From Bradyrhizobium sp. AZCC 2262 (GTDB lineage: Bacteria > Pseudomonadota > Alphaproteobacteria > Rhizobiales > Xanthobacteraceae), in NCBI RefSeq assembly GCF_036924535.1, contig NZ_JAZHRT010000001.1, forward strand, positions 8,680,001 through 8,744,000: a stretch of 64,000 nucleotides of DNA, written 5' to 3'. Positions within the stretch are counted from its first letter, which is position 1. Each line of letters starts with the position of its first letter. Positions 37,266 through 44,999 of this stretch are shown here, piece after piece. The position numbers were made by a program, and so were the translations under genes. Under the pieces are notes generated by a model that had not been told where the DNA came from, searched no databases, and saw nothing but the letters and a program-made list of their open reading frames with translations.

Positions 37266-38204
37266 ATGAGCAACCTTACCCCGTTTGGAATCACCTGCCG
37301 GAAGCTCCGGCTGGATAAGGGGCTGCGGCTGATGGACGTAGCTCGCAAGCTCAATTGTAGTTCGGCTTTCATTTCCGCTATCGAGACCGGGCGGAAGCCC
37401 ATTCCAGACGCCTACATGCTATCGGTCGCCAGAGCGATGGACCTCTCGCCGGCAGAAATACGAGAGTTGCGTGGGGCATGCGACCGGACCCGTAAGGAAG
37501 TGTTGGTCGAGACGTTGCCGGAAGAGCAGCGCGAATTGGTGGCTGCGTTCGCCCGCAGACTCGATCACGTGCCCAAGCATGTGATGGCCGAGCTCAAGAA
37601 GGCCGTGCTGAAGTCGATCGCGGGAGAAGTGCCGTTTCGCCGGTCGCGGAGGGGAATGATCGTCCCGCCGCTTTCCACAAAAACTATTCGCGGCTTCTCC
37701 GAGCAGGTCCGTGATGCCTTCGTTGAAAGAAACACCATCGAATTCCCCATCATGGACGTCTTGGAATTTCGGATGGCAAGAATTTTCGAGGGCTTCTACA
37801 TCGATCCCAGAGACGCAGAGTTCATGGGCGATGACGAGGGAAGAGTGACTGCAGGCAGCAACTGCATCCTGTTGCGTGAAGATGTCTACGAAGGTGCTTG
37901 GTCAGGCAATCGCAGGGATCGGTTTACGGCCTGCCACGAGCTCGGTCATTTCTTGATGCATCGGACGATCACCATGGCCCGCGCCCGTCAGGACAGCGAC
38001 AAGATTTTCTGCGACGCCGAGTGGCAGGCAGACACGTTTGCCGGATCGCTGATGATGTCGCCGCGCCACCTGCCGTTGTTCTCGAACGCGGCGGAGGCGG
38101 CGGAAGCCTGCAAGATGACCGGCTACGCGGCCGAGGTCATGTGGAGCAAGTACGAGGCGGAGGGAAAATTCCCTCAGCCGACCGACCAGATGGCGATGTT
38201 CTAG
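37266..38204 (+). CDS. XRE-type HTH fused to ImmA/IrrE metallopeptidase
   Basis: The 312-residue protein starts with an XRE helix-turn-helix (GITCRKLRLDKGLRLMDVAR, then LNCSSAFISAIETGRKPIPD) and ends with a ZnMc ImmA/IrrE domain. Its motif FTACHELGHFLMH places H224, E225 and H228, and the third ligand is probably in EWQADTFAGSLMM. Such fusions act as regulators that are cleaved or cleave repressors in phage, ICE and stress modules. An AGGAACAG site precedes the ATG. Base composition is visibly less GC-rich than neighbours, and it sits between two tRNA-type genes, both suggesting transfer. Confidence 0.85.
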   Translation: MSNLTPFGITCRKLRLDKGLRLMDVARKLNCSSAFISAIETGRKPIPDAYMLSVARAMDLSPAEIRELRGACDRTRKEVLVETLPEEQRELVAAFARRLDHVPKHVMAELKKAVLKSIAGEVPFRRSRRGMIVPPLSTKTIRGFSEQVRDAFVERNTIEFPIMDVLEFRMARIFEGFYIDPRDAEFMGDDEGRVTAGSNCILLREDVYEGAWSGNRRDRFTACHELGHFLMHRTITMARARQDSDKIFCDAEWQADTFAGSLMMSPRHLPLFSNAAEAAEACKMTGYAAEVMWSKYEAEGKFPQPTDQMAMF

Positions 38205-38213
38205 GAGGACTGC

Positions 38214-38237
38214 ATGAGCGCCGAAGTGAATGATTGA
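38214..38237 (+). pseudogene. Seven-codon ORF with strong ribosome site (truncated gene start?)
   Basis: AGGAGGACTGC precedes the ATG at 38214, an excellent ribosome site directly after the XRE-ImmA stop, yet the frame MSAEVND ends after seven codons. The arrangement looks like the start of a second operon gene removed by deletion. It could instead be a genuine mini-peptide. Confidence 0.4.
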
Positions 38238-38278
38238 GGTCGCCTGTACCACCCGGACCTGAAGGGGGTGGGGGCGTC

Positions 38279-38304
38279 CGGATCGGTGGTTGCACACCGA
38301 TCCG
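38279..38304. repeat. Perfect hairpin upstream of the tRNA-like gene
   Basis: CGGATCGGTG (38279-38288), a GTTGCA loop, then CACCGATCCG (38295-38304): a perfect 10-bp stem. It could end the XRE-ImmA transcript or mark a recombination site near the tRNA-like sequence. No T run follows. Confidence 0.55.
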
Positions 38305-38334
38305 AACGCCGAAGGCCAAGGCCAACAACCCAAT

Positions 38335-38411
38335 GCGCTCGTAGCTCAGCTGGATAGAGCAGGTGCCTAGTAAGCCCGAGGTCGCAGGTTCGAGTCCTGC
38401 CGAGCGCGCCA
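38335..38411 (+). tRNA. tRNA-like gene, anticodon AGT by position, defective anticodon stem
   Basis: The acceptor GCGCTCG/CGAGCGC, D stem GCTC/GAGC, T arm GCAGG-TTCGAGT-CCTGC and CCA end are perfect. The anticodon stem GGTGC/GCCCG has two mismatches (27-43 G-G and 29-41 T-C). The seven-base loop CTAGTAA would give anticodon AGT (Thr), but acceptor and discriminator G resemble Arg-type tRNAs more than Thr-type. It may be a decayed tRNA, an element-borne variant, or the remnant of an integration site. Confidence 0.6.
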
Positions 38412-38481
38412 TCCGCAACGAACGCACATAGGTTCTATAGCCTATGTGGCCTCCGTTGTTAAATCGTCAATGCCCATAATT

Positions 38482-38709
38482 TCAAGTCTCCCCTGACACT
38501 TCGCGTCGCCTCTTAACCTTGCCGCGCGCAAATCCTCTAGACGCGGTGGCGTACACGCCACGGAGTTCCGCTTCCAGCAGGCTGTTGGCCACAATGAGCG
38601 CCTGCACCGTGGCGCGCAGGTCGCCGTCGCATGCCGTGATCGCTTGGTCGGTCGCGATCTCCAGCGCGTCTGGTTCAGGCTGCTGATTTGGTTCCGGGCT
38701 GCCGGGCAT
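38482..38709 (-). CDS. Small uncharacterised protein of a rhizobial type
   Basis: A 75-residue frame reads PDALEIATDQAITACDGDLR then ATVQALIVANSLLEAELRGV, a helical segment I believe recurs in small Bradyrhizobium hypotheticals. The Pro/Gln-rich N-terminus and basic C-terminus (KVKRRREVSGET) look disordered. It faces away from the tRNA-like gene. Function unknown; translation is plausible from sequence regularity only. Confidence 0.55.
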   Translation of the reverse strand: MPGSPEPNQQPEPDALEIATDQAITACDGDLRATVQALIVANSLLEAELRGVYATASRGFARGKVKRRREVSGET

Positions 38710-39092
38710 TGCGATGGTCCGTGATCAGCACATAACATATCGTTCTTGGTTTGTTCTGTCAACGGAGCGTGCCAGACGTCGAAGCGCCGCAGAGTCGCTT
38801 GAGCGCTTGGGCGACACGTTCGCGACGCAGGGCGTAGCGCAAGATCGGACGAAGTCGGAGCGCCGCGGTTTGGGGCGGATGATGGGGTGCTCCATCATAG
38901 CGCTACAGCGAAACAATAGTGCCCATCTTCATCGACCGTGGCGCGCCACTCCGCGATTTTGTGTAATTTCGCCGCCGAAGCCTGCCGGCGTCGGTCGAAT
39001 GCCGCACTTCGTCGCCGCAGCTATGCCGCCGATCTTCTGCTGCGCGACCGCGGCGGCGCTGGCTCTTTAGTCGACGTGAAGATGCGCAAACC
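38710..39092. other. Gene-free stretch, possibly decayed sequence
   Basis: No frame here shows a recognisable domain or a good start site. Short open frames in several directions lack bias typical of neighbouring genes. The first 60 bases (ATAACATATCGTTCTTGG region) are AT-rich and may hold the promoter of the small gene to the left. The remainder may be eroded island DNA. Confidence 0.35.
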
Positions 39093-40265
39093 TCAGCCGC
39101 CTCGCTTGGCGACCTCCGCGCCGTAGCGCGCTCTCGCGTCCTCCACGGCCTGGGCCTGTGCCGCCGCGAGATTCTCGCGCACATCCTTGGCACGGCGCGC
39201 GGCATCGAGGGTTGCTTGGGCGTGGCCCTGGAATTGCGGCATCACCTCGCGCGCGATCAGCTCGTACGAGCGCCGTGTCGCCGCCGGATTGGCCCAGTTG
39301 TGCGCTAGCAGGAGATACGCGCCGAACCCGCCATTCGACTGCTGCCACAGCCGCTCGATCTGCGCGGCGCAGGCGTCCGCCGTGCCGATGGCGCCGAGAC
39401 CGGAGCCGTTGATGAACTCGATCATCTCGCTGACCGAGTTGCCGGCCACAGCCATTTGCGGAAACGCTGCGACCTGCTGGAAGTAGCGGAACCAGTGCTC
39501 GATGCCGTACTCGACATCGCGATACGCCTGCTCCTTGGTTTCTGCGATATGGCACAATCCGACGAGCCGCCACTTGCTGCGGTCCGCGGTCTTGCCGTGC
39601 GCCTTCGCTTCTGTCGTCAGCACGTCCCAGTGCAGCGCCAGCGCGTCGAAGCCGGCGGCGGTGGTGGCCCCGACCGAGAGCATGCCGGCACCATGCCGGC
39701 CGGCGAGCTTCGCGCCGGTCGGAGAGGCGACCGCCGCGACCGCCACGTCGAACAGCGGATTGGAGTAGGGACGCAGATGCAGCCGCGCGTCGCGCAAATC
39801 CCAGCGATCGTTCTTGAACGTGACCGGCTCGTCGCTGGTGAGAAGCTTCGTGACGATGCCCATCCCGTCTTCCAGCAGGCCGCGGGTCTGGCTCTGCTGC
39901 AAGCCGATCATAATGCCGTCGGTCGGCAGCGAGCCCGGACCGAGACCGAGCATGGCACGCCCTTGAGTCAGATGGTCGAGCAGCACGATGCGTTCAGCCA
40001 CCCACAGCGGATTGTGATAGGACACGCTGATGACGCCGGTGCCGAGCTTGATGTGACGGGTTCGCTCGGCGGCCGCGGCGATCATGATTTCGGGTGAGGC
40101 CGACAGCTCGGTTCCAGCCGAATGGTGCTCGCCGAGCCAGGCCTCATCATAGCCGCAGCGGTCGAGCCACTGGATCAGCTCGAGATCGCCTCGCAGCGCG
40201 AGCGTCGGGTTGATGCCGGGTTTGTGAAAGGGCGCAAGAAAGATACCGAAGCGCAGGCGGTTCAT
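39093..40265 (-). CDS. LLM class flavin-dependent monooxygenase
   Basis: This 390-residue member of the bacterial luciferase-like family has an N-terminal RFGIFLAPFHKPGINPTLAL strand. The RCGYDEAWLGEHHSAGTE motif (with EHH), IKLGTGVISVSYHNPLWVAE, LDHLTQGRAMLGLGPGSLPT and AGRHGAGMLSVG are all typical FMNH2- or F420-binding barrel segments. Such enzymes oxygenate small organic or organosulfur compounds. It is divergent from a DadA-like oxidase and a transporter operon, suggesting a shared catabolic task. It needs a flavin reductase, which is not encoded here. Confidence 0.9.
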   Translation of the reverse strand: MNRLRFGIFLAPFHKPGINPTLALRGDLELIQWLDRCGYDEAWLGEHHSAGTELSASPEIMIAAAAERTRHIKLGTGVISVSYHNPLWVAERIVLLDHLTQGRAMLGLGPGSLPTDGIMIGLQQSQTRGLLEDGMGIVTKLLTSDEPVTFKNDRWDLRDARLHLRPYSNPLFDVAVAAVASPTGAKLAGRHGAGMLSVGATTAAGFDALALHWDVLTTEAKAHGKTADRSKWRLVGLCHIAETKEQAYRDVEYGIEHWFRYFQQVAAFPQMAVAGNSVSEMIEFINGSGLGAIGTADACAAQIERLWQQSNGGFGAYLLLAHNWANPAATRRSYELIAREVMPQFQGHAQATLDAARRAKDVRENLAAAQAQAVEDARARYGAEVAKRGG

Positions 40266-40433
40266 GGACGATCCTCCGCGGTTGTTATGTGGTCTTTCTC
40301 ATTGGGATAGTTCTCCGCTTCTTTGACCGGAACAAGGCGGGTTTGCGCGCGGGCGTTTCGCGTATTCCTCGAAAAGACACCAGCCACGTGGGGGGCCCTG
40401 CGCCACCAGGTCGTGTAACCCCTGTCGCGAGGC

Positions 40434-40523
40434 GATCCCGATTGGGCGCGCCTTGATGTCATGACCGACGAGGAAGTCGCGGCCGCAGCGCTGTCCGACT
40501 CGGCGCCACGCGAAACGCGCAGG
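40434..40523 (+). pseudogene. Possible BrnA/CopG-type antitoxin fragment
   Basis: A short frame reads DPDWARLDVMTDEEVAAAAL then SDSAPRETRR and stops. DWxRLDxxTDEEI followed by an acidic tail is the C-terminal pattern of BrnA-like antitoxins. An in-frame stop lies at 40416 and there is no start except an internal ATG at 40461, so at most a fragment remains. The rest of the 40266-40613 gap holds the divergent promoters; no other gene is seen. Confidence 0.3.
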
Positions 40524-40613
40524 TGATCATTTGTTGGGAGCGGAACTTCCGGTGTTGCCGGTCGAAGGCGGGCCGACCATGATGTGAAATCCGGGAAGGT
40601 GTTTGGAAAGTCG

Positions 40614-41858
40614 ATGGCGGAAAAAGCTGAAGTCGTGGTGCTCGGTGCGGGCATCGTCGGCGTATCAACAGCCTATGCGGCGCGGCAGTGCGGGATGTCG
40701 GTCGTTCTCGTCGACCGGCGCGAGCCCGGCAGCGAGACCTCCTATGGCAATGCGGGCATCATCAGCAGCGGCTCGATAACGCCGCTCAACAATCCGTCGC
40801 TGTGGAAGGCGCTGCCGAAATACCTGACCAACCGCCACGCGGCCTTGCGCTGGAATCCGATCTGGGCGCTTCAGAATATGGGATGGGTCGCGCGTTTTCT
40901 GGCGGATTCGGCCGCCTCGCGTCTTCGGCCGCGCGCAGCCGCGCTGCATGGGTTGATCGGCGCATCGGCGAAACTGCACCGGGAATGGATCGTGAAGGCG
41001 GAAGCGGGGCATCGCATTCGCGAGACCGGCTGGCTCAGGGCGTGGCGGAGCGATGCGGAACAGTCAGCGAAGCAGGAGCAGGCGTTCCTGGCCGAATACG
41101 GCATCGCCAGCGAATTGCTCGACCGGCAGGCTATCTCCGCGCTCGAGCCTGATATCGTGCCGGTCTATAAAGTGGGCCTGCTGCACACAGAGACCGCCTC
41201 GGTCGACTCGCCGGGCGCGGTGGTCAAGGCCTATGCACGGATGTTCGCTCGTGCCGGCGGCGATGTCAGGCAGGCAGACATCAAGGCGATCGTGCCCGAC
41301 GGTGATCGCTGGCGTGTGGCGCTGGCCGATAGTGGGATATTGGCGCGCCATGTCGTGGTCGCAATGGGACCGTGGTCCGCGGATATTTTGCGGCCGCTCG
41401 GCTATCGCGTTCCGCTCGCCTTTGAGCGTGGCTACCACCGCGAATTCAAGCCGAACCCCGCACGCCCGCTGCAGCGTCCGGTCTATGATATCGACGGCGG
41501 TTTCATCATGACCCCGATGGAGCAGGGCATCCGCGTCACCTCGGGCGTCGAACTGACCGGTCGCGATGCGCCTTCCTCGTTCGCCCAGCTCGATCAGGTC
41601 GTTCCTCTCGCGCGTGGCGTGGCTGAATTCGGCGACGCTGTCGGCGATCCGTGGCGAGGATCGCGGCCGACATTGCCCGACGGCCTGCCGATGATCGGTG
41701 CGGCGCCCCGGCATGCCGGGCTGTGGCTTGCTTTCGGCAACCAGCACATCGGCTTCACGACGGGTCCCGCGACCGGCGCGGCCATTGCCGCCATGATCGG
41801 TGGCGCGCCGCCTTCTTTCGACGTTAGGCCGTTTGCGCCGGGGCGCTACATTTCATGA
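40614..41858 (+). CDS. FAD-dependent amino-acid oxidoreductase, DadA-like
   Basis: This 414-residue DAO-type flavoenzyme has the FAD Rossmann motif VVVLGAGIVGVSTAYAARQC (about residues 6-25). The DadA-specific RREPGSETSYGNAGIISSGS, KALPKYL and C-terminal RPTLPDGLPMIGAAPRHAGL and GNQHIGFTTGPATG follow. D-amino-acid or related amine oxidation feeding the respiratory chain is likely. The ATG at 40614 is preferred over an upstream GTG. It precedes, by 368 bases and a sigma-54 promoter, the peptide-type transporter operon. Confidence 0.87.
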   Translation: MAEKAEVVVLGAGIVGVSTAYAARQCGMSVVLVDRREPGSETSYGNAGIISSGSITPLNNPSLWKALPKYLTNRHAALRWNPIWALQNMGWVARFLADSAASRLRPRAAALHGLIGASAKLHREWIVKAEAGHRIRETGWLRAWRSDAEQSAKQEQAFLAEYGIASELLDRQAISALEPDIVPVYKVGLLHTETASVDSPGAVVKAYARMFARAGGDVRQADIKAIVPDGDRWRVALADSGILARHVVVAMGPWSADILRPLGYRVPLAFERGYHREFKPNPARPLQRPVYDIDGGFIMTPMEQGIRVTSGVELTGRDAPSSFAQLDQVVPLARGVAEFGDAVGDPWRGSRPTLPDGLPMIGAAPRHAGLWLAFGNQHIGFTTGPATGAAIAAMIGGAPPSFDVRPFAPGRYIS

Positions 41859-41865
41859 TCTGCGC

Positions 41866-41887
41866 ACCGCAACAGGAACGTTGCGGT
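41866..41887 (+). terminator. Hairpin after the DadA-like gene
   Basis: ACCGCAAC and GTTGCGGT form a perfect 8-bp stem with a six-base loop, eight bases beyond the stop codon at 41858. No T run follows. Its place before a separate promoter (42064) supports termination. Confidence 0.45.
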
Positions 41888-42063
41888 GGGCCTGAGCTGG
41901 CCGACTGCGATCGCTCGAAAAATGGGCGTTGAGCTTTACAAAGGTCAGGCAGCAGGGCGCCGAAGCCCCGCGGCGTCTTGAGCGGCGGACCCTCGTGCTC
42001 GATTTGGTTCGGGAACGGCCCAAATTCTTCAATCAGGTAGGATCGGGAGATTACATTCTGCGT

Positions 42064-42079
42064 TGGCACACACATTGCA
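42064..42079 (+). promoter_or_regulatory. Sigma-54 (RpoN) promoter for the ABC transporter operon
   Basis: TTGGCACACACATTGCA matches the -24/-12 consensus TTGGCAC-N5-TTGCA exactly in its invariant parts: GG at 42065-42066 and GC at 42077-42078, ten bases apart. Predicted start of transcription is near 42090, about 137 bases before the permease ATG. No enhancer-binding regulator gene is adjacent, and an upstream activator site was not identified. Confidence 0.75.
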
Positions 42080-42226
42080 ACCATCGCGACGGGCCGTCGT
42101 CGCCGTGGGCAATCTTGGCAATCGCTAACTCGCTCTTGCGTGGGACGACGGTTTGGTGACACCGTTGCGTTCGCTTGGCCGGCCTGAGAACGTGGGGGCG
42201 CGCTCGCCGGTCCTGGGGTTTTGGTG

Positions 42227-43144
42227 ATGTTGCGTTTGATTGCCCGGCGTCTTGCCATCGGTGTGCTGGTCGCATTCACCGTGATGACGCTCGCATTCCT
42301 GCTGACGCGGCTGTCGGGCGATCTTGCGGTTTCGATCGCCGGCCCGTCGGCAACGCAGGCCGACGTCGAAATCGTGCGCAAGGCCTACGGCCTCGATCGC
42401 CCGCTCTATATCCAGTTCTTCGCCTGGACCGGCCGCGCCATGGTCGGCGATTTCGGCCAGAGCTATTTCTTCAAGGACAGCGTGGCCAACTTGATCCAGA
42501 AGCGCCTGCCGATCACGGTCACGCTCGGCCTGGTCGGCCTGAGCCTTGCGTTGGTCATCTCGATTCCACTCGGCATCCTGGCGGCGCTGCGCGAAAATAC
42601 CTGGGTCGACCGCGGCGTCACCCTGTTCACGATGGTGGGGCAGGCGGTGCCAAGCTTCTGGCTGGCGCTGATCCTGATGATCGTGCTCGGCCTGCAGCTC
42701 GGCATCCTGCCGATCTCGGGCACCGGCACCTGGCAGCATTTCGTGATGCCGGGGATCGTGCTCGCCTTCACGGCGATCCCGGCGCTGACGCGGCTGACGC
42801 GCTCGGGGATGATCGAGGCGATGGCGTCCGACTATATCCGCACCGCGCGCGCCAAAGGCCTGTCGCGGGCGCGCATCATCTTCAAGCATGCGCTGCGCAA
42901 CGCCGCCATTCCCGTCGTGTCGATCGCGGCGGTTCAGCTCGGCTTCATGCTGGGCGGCTCGATCGTCATCGAGACGGTGTTCGCGCTGCATGGCGTCGGC
43001 TACCTCGGCTGGGAGAGCATCGCCAAGAATGATTTTCCCGTCGTGCAGGCGGTGGTGCTGGTGCTCGCCGTGTTCTATATCGGCCTCACGCTACTGGCCG
43101 ACATCCTCAATGCACTGCTTGATCCGAGGCTGCGCACGGGATGA
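42227..43144 (+). CDS. ABC transporter permease, DppB/OppB type
   Basis: This 305-residue inner-membrane permease has six helices. The N-terminal RLIARRLAIGVLVAFTVMTL and the AFLLTRLSGD...YGLDRPLYIQFF segment are DppB hallmarks. The EAA loop RTARAKGLSRARIIFKHALR contacts the ATPases. The ATG at 42227 is chosen among adjacent TTG, GTG and ATG codons. Its stop overlaps the next permease as ATGA. Peptide or opine-type substrates are typical for the family. Confidence 0.93.
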   Translation: MLRLIARRLAIGVLVAFTVMTLAFLLTRLSGDLAVSIAGPSATQADVEIVRKAYGLDRPLYIQFFAWTGRAMVGDFGQSYFFKDSVANLIQKRLPITVTLGLVGLSLALVISIPLGILAALRENTWVDRGVTLFTMVGQAVPSFWLALILMIVLGLQLGILPISGTGTWQHFVMPGIVLAFTAIPALTRLTRSGMIEAMASDYIRTARAKGLSRARIIFKHALRNAAIPVVSIAAVQLGFMLGGSIVIETVFALHGVGYLGWESIAKNDFPVVQAVVLVLAVFYIGLTLLADILNALLDPRLRTG

Positions 43145-44022
43145 GCGAGCCGATTGCCATTCTGGCGCCGCAGCCTTCGAGCACAGGTAGCTCGCGCATC
43201 GGCACCGCCGGCTTTGCGATCGGGATCGCCATCGTCGCGCTCGTCGTCGCAGCCGCCGTCGTCGGCAATGCGCTGGTGCCGCAGGACCCGTTCATTCAGG
43301 ATCTCGGCAATCGATTGAAGCCACCGTTCTGGATGGAGGGCAGCCAGGCCGGGCACCTGCTCGGCACCGATCAGCTCGGGCGGGATTATCTGGCGCGGCT
43401 GGTCTATGGTGCGCGCATTTCATTACTGATCGGCATCATGACGGTCATCACGTCGGGCCTGATCGGCATCACGCTCGGCGTGCTCGGCGGTTTCTTCGGC
43501 GGCCGTGTCGACGATGTCGTGCTGTTCGCCATCACGACGCGTTTGTCGATCCCGGTCGTGCTGGTCGCGCTCGCGGTGGTCGGCCTGATGGGATCGGGCC
43601 TCGGGCTCGTCGTCGCGACCCTTGGACTGTTGTTATGGGACCGCTTCGCGGTGGTGGCGCGCGCCACCACCATGCAGGTCCGCAACCATGACTATGTCAG
43701 CGCGGCCTGGTGCGCCGGCGCTTCGATGCCGCATATCCTGATCAAGGAGATCCTGCCGAACATCGCGAGCCATCTCGCCGTGGTGGCAACGCTGGAGATG
43801 GCGCTCGCAATCCTGCTCGAAGCCGCGCTGTCGTTCCTTGGCCTCGGCGTGCCGCCGCCGCTGCCGTCCTGGGGGCTGATGATCGCCGAGGGCAAGGATT
43901 ACATGTTCTTTTCACCCTGGGTGATCATGATCCCGGGCGTTGCGCTCGCTGTTCTGGTGCTCGGCATCAATCTGGTTGGCGACGGATTGCGTAATCTGCT
44001 CGGCGCGGAGCGGCTGCGATGA
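43141..44022 (+). CDS. ABC transporter permease, DppC/OppC type
   Basis: This 293-residue permease has an N-terminal helix followed by DPFIQDLGNRLKPP and the HLLGTDQLGRDYLARLVYGA motif, which is diagnostic for DppC. The EAA loop lies around YVSAAWCAGASMPHILIKEI, and SFLGLGVPPPLPSWGLMIAE is the conserved C-terminal signature. It overlaps the genes on both sides by four bases (ATGA), so the five-gene operon is tightly coupled. Confidence 0.93.
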   Translation: MSEPIAILAPQPSSTGSSRIGTAGFAIGIAIVALVVAAAVVGNALVPQDPFIQDLGNRLKPPFWMEGSQAGHLLGTDQLGRDYLARLVYGARISLLIGIMTVITSGLIGITLGVLGGFFGGRVDDVVLFAITTRLSIPVVLVALAVVGLMGSGLGLVVATLGLLLWDRFAVVARATTMQVRNHDYVSAAWCAGASMPHILIKEILPNIASHLAVVATLEMALAILLEAALSFLGLGVPPPLPSWGLMIAEGKDYMFFSPWVIMIPGVALAVLVLGINLVGDGLRNLLGAERLR

Positions 44023-44999
44023 GCGCGCTGTTGGAGGTCGAGGAACTTCAGGTGAGTTTCGGCGGCCGTACCGCGGCGGTGCGCGGTGCCTCGTTCCGGG
44101 TCGAGAAGGGCAAGACCCATTGCCTGGTCGGCGAATCCGGCTGCGGCAAGTCGGTCACCGCGCTGGCGGTCATGAGCCTGCTCGCGCGCGGCGGCCAGCG
44201 TTCGGCGAAACGGATGAGCTTTGCCGGCACTGACCTCACGTCGCTGTCGGACCGCGAGATGGCGCGCCTGCGCGGCAATCGCATGGCGATGATCTTTCAG
44301 GAGCCGATGACCAGCCTCAATCCGGCGTTTACGATCGGCTCGCAGATGGCGGAAGTGCTGACGCGCCACAAGGGCGGCTCGCGCGCCGCGGCGCTGGACC
44401 GCGCCGCCGAACTGATGGGCCGCGTCGGAATCACCGCGCCGGGGATGCGGCTCGGCCAGTTCCCGCACCAGCTCTCGGGCGGCTTGCGCCAGCGCGTGAT
44501 GATTGCGATGGCGCTAATGTGCGATCCCGAATTGCTGATCGCCGACGAGCCGACCACTGCGCTCGACGTCACCGTACAGGCGCAGATCCTGCGGCTGCTC
44601 GCCAACCTCAAGCGCGAACTCGGCCTCTCGATCCTGCTGATCACCCACGATCTCGGCATCGTCGCGCGCGTCGCCGACCATGTGTCTGTCATGTATGCCG
44701 GCGAGGTGGTCGAGCGTGCGACGACCGCGGAATTGTTCCGCGCGCCGCAGCATCCCTATACGCGCGGTCTCTTATCCTGCGTGCCGGTGCCGGGCCGCGT
44801 ACAGCGCGACCGGCCGCTCGGCTCGATCCCCGGTGTTGTGCCGGCGATCGGCCCCGGCTTTGCCGGCTGCGCCTTCCGCTCGCGCTGTGCCCATGCCGAC
44901 GAGACATGCACGCGCACGATTCCGCGGCGGCAGGCAGGCGATGCGCACGACTATCTTTGCCGGCTCGCGCCTGATAGTGCGGAGCTGCAACCCGCATGA
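44019..44999 (+). CDS. ABC transporter ATP-binding protein, DppD type
   Basis: This 326-residue ATPase has Walker A VGESGCGKSVT, Q-loop MIFQEPMTSLNPAFTI, signature LSGGLRQRVMIAMAL, Walker B LLIADEPTTALDVTVQ and the switch His in LLITHDLGI. The C-terminal extension with HPYTRGLLSCVP and a Cys-rich GCAFRSRCAHADETC segment (a Fe-S-type motif in this subfamily) identifies it as a peptide-class subunit. It overlaps both neighbours by four bases. Confidence 0.93.
   Translation: MSALLEVEELQVSFGGRTAAVRGASFRVEKGKTHCLVGESGCGKSVTALAVMSLLARGGQRSAKRMSFAGTDLTSLSDREMARLRGNRMAMIFQEPMTSLNPAFTIGSQMAEVLTRHKGGSRAAALDRAAELMGRVGITAPGMRLGQFPHQLSGGLRQRVMIAMALMCDPELLIADEPTTALDVTVQAQILRLLANLKRELGLSILLITHDLGIVARVADHVSVMYAGEVVERATTAELFRAPQHPYTRGLLSCVPVPGRVQRDRPLGSIPGVVPAIGPGFAGCAFRSRCAHADETCTRTIPRRQAGDAHDYLCRLAPDSAELQPA

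Noticed and set aside
37266..38204. XRE-ImmA gene as part of a two-gene toxin-antitoxin system
   Set aside because: No adjacent partner gene exists; only a seven-codon ORF follows.
38938..39126. Open frame resembling a recombinase tail
   Set aside because: The Arg/Ala-rich sequence has no catalytic residues and no homologous pattern; it overlaps the 3' end of the monooxygenase gene.
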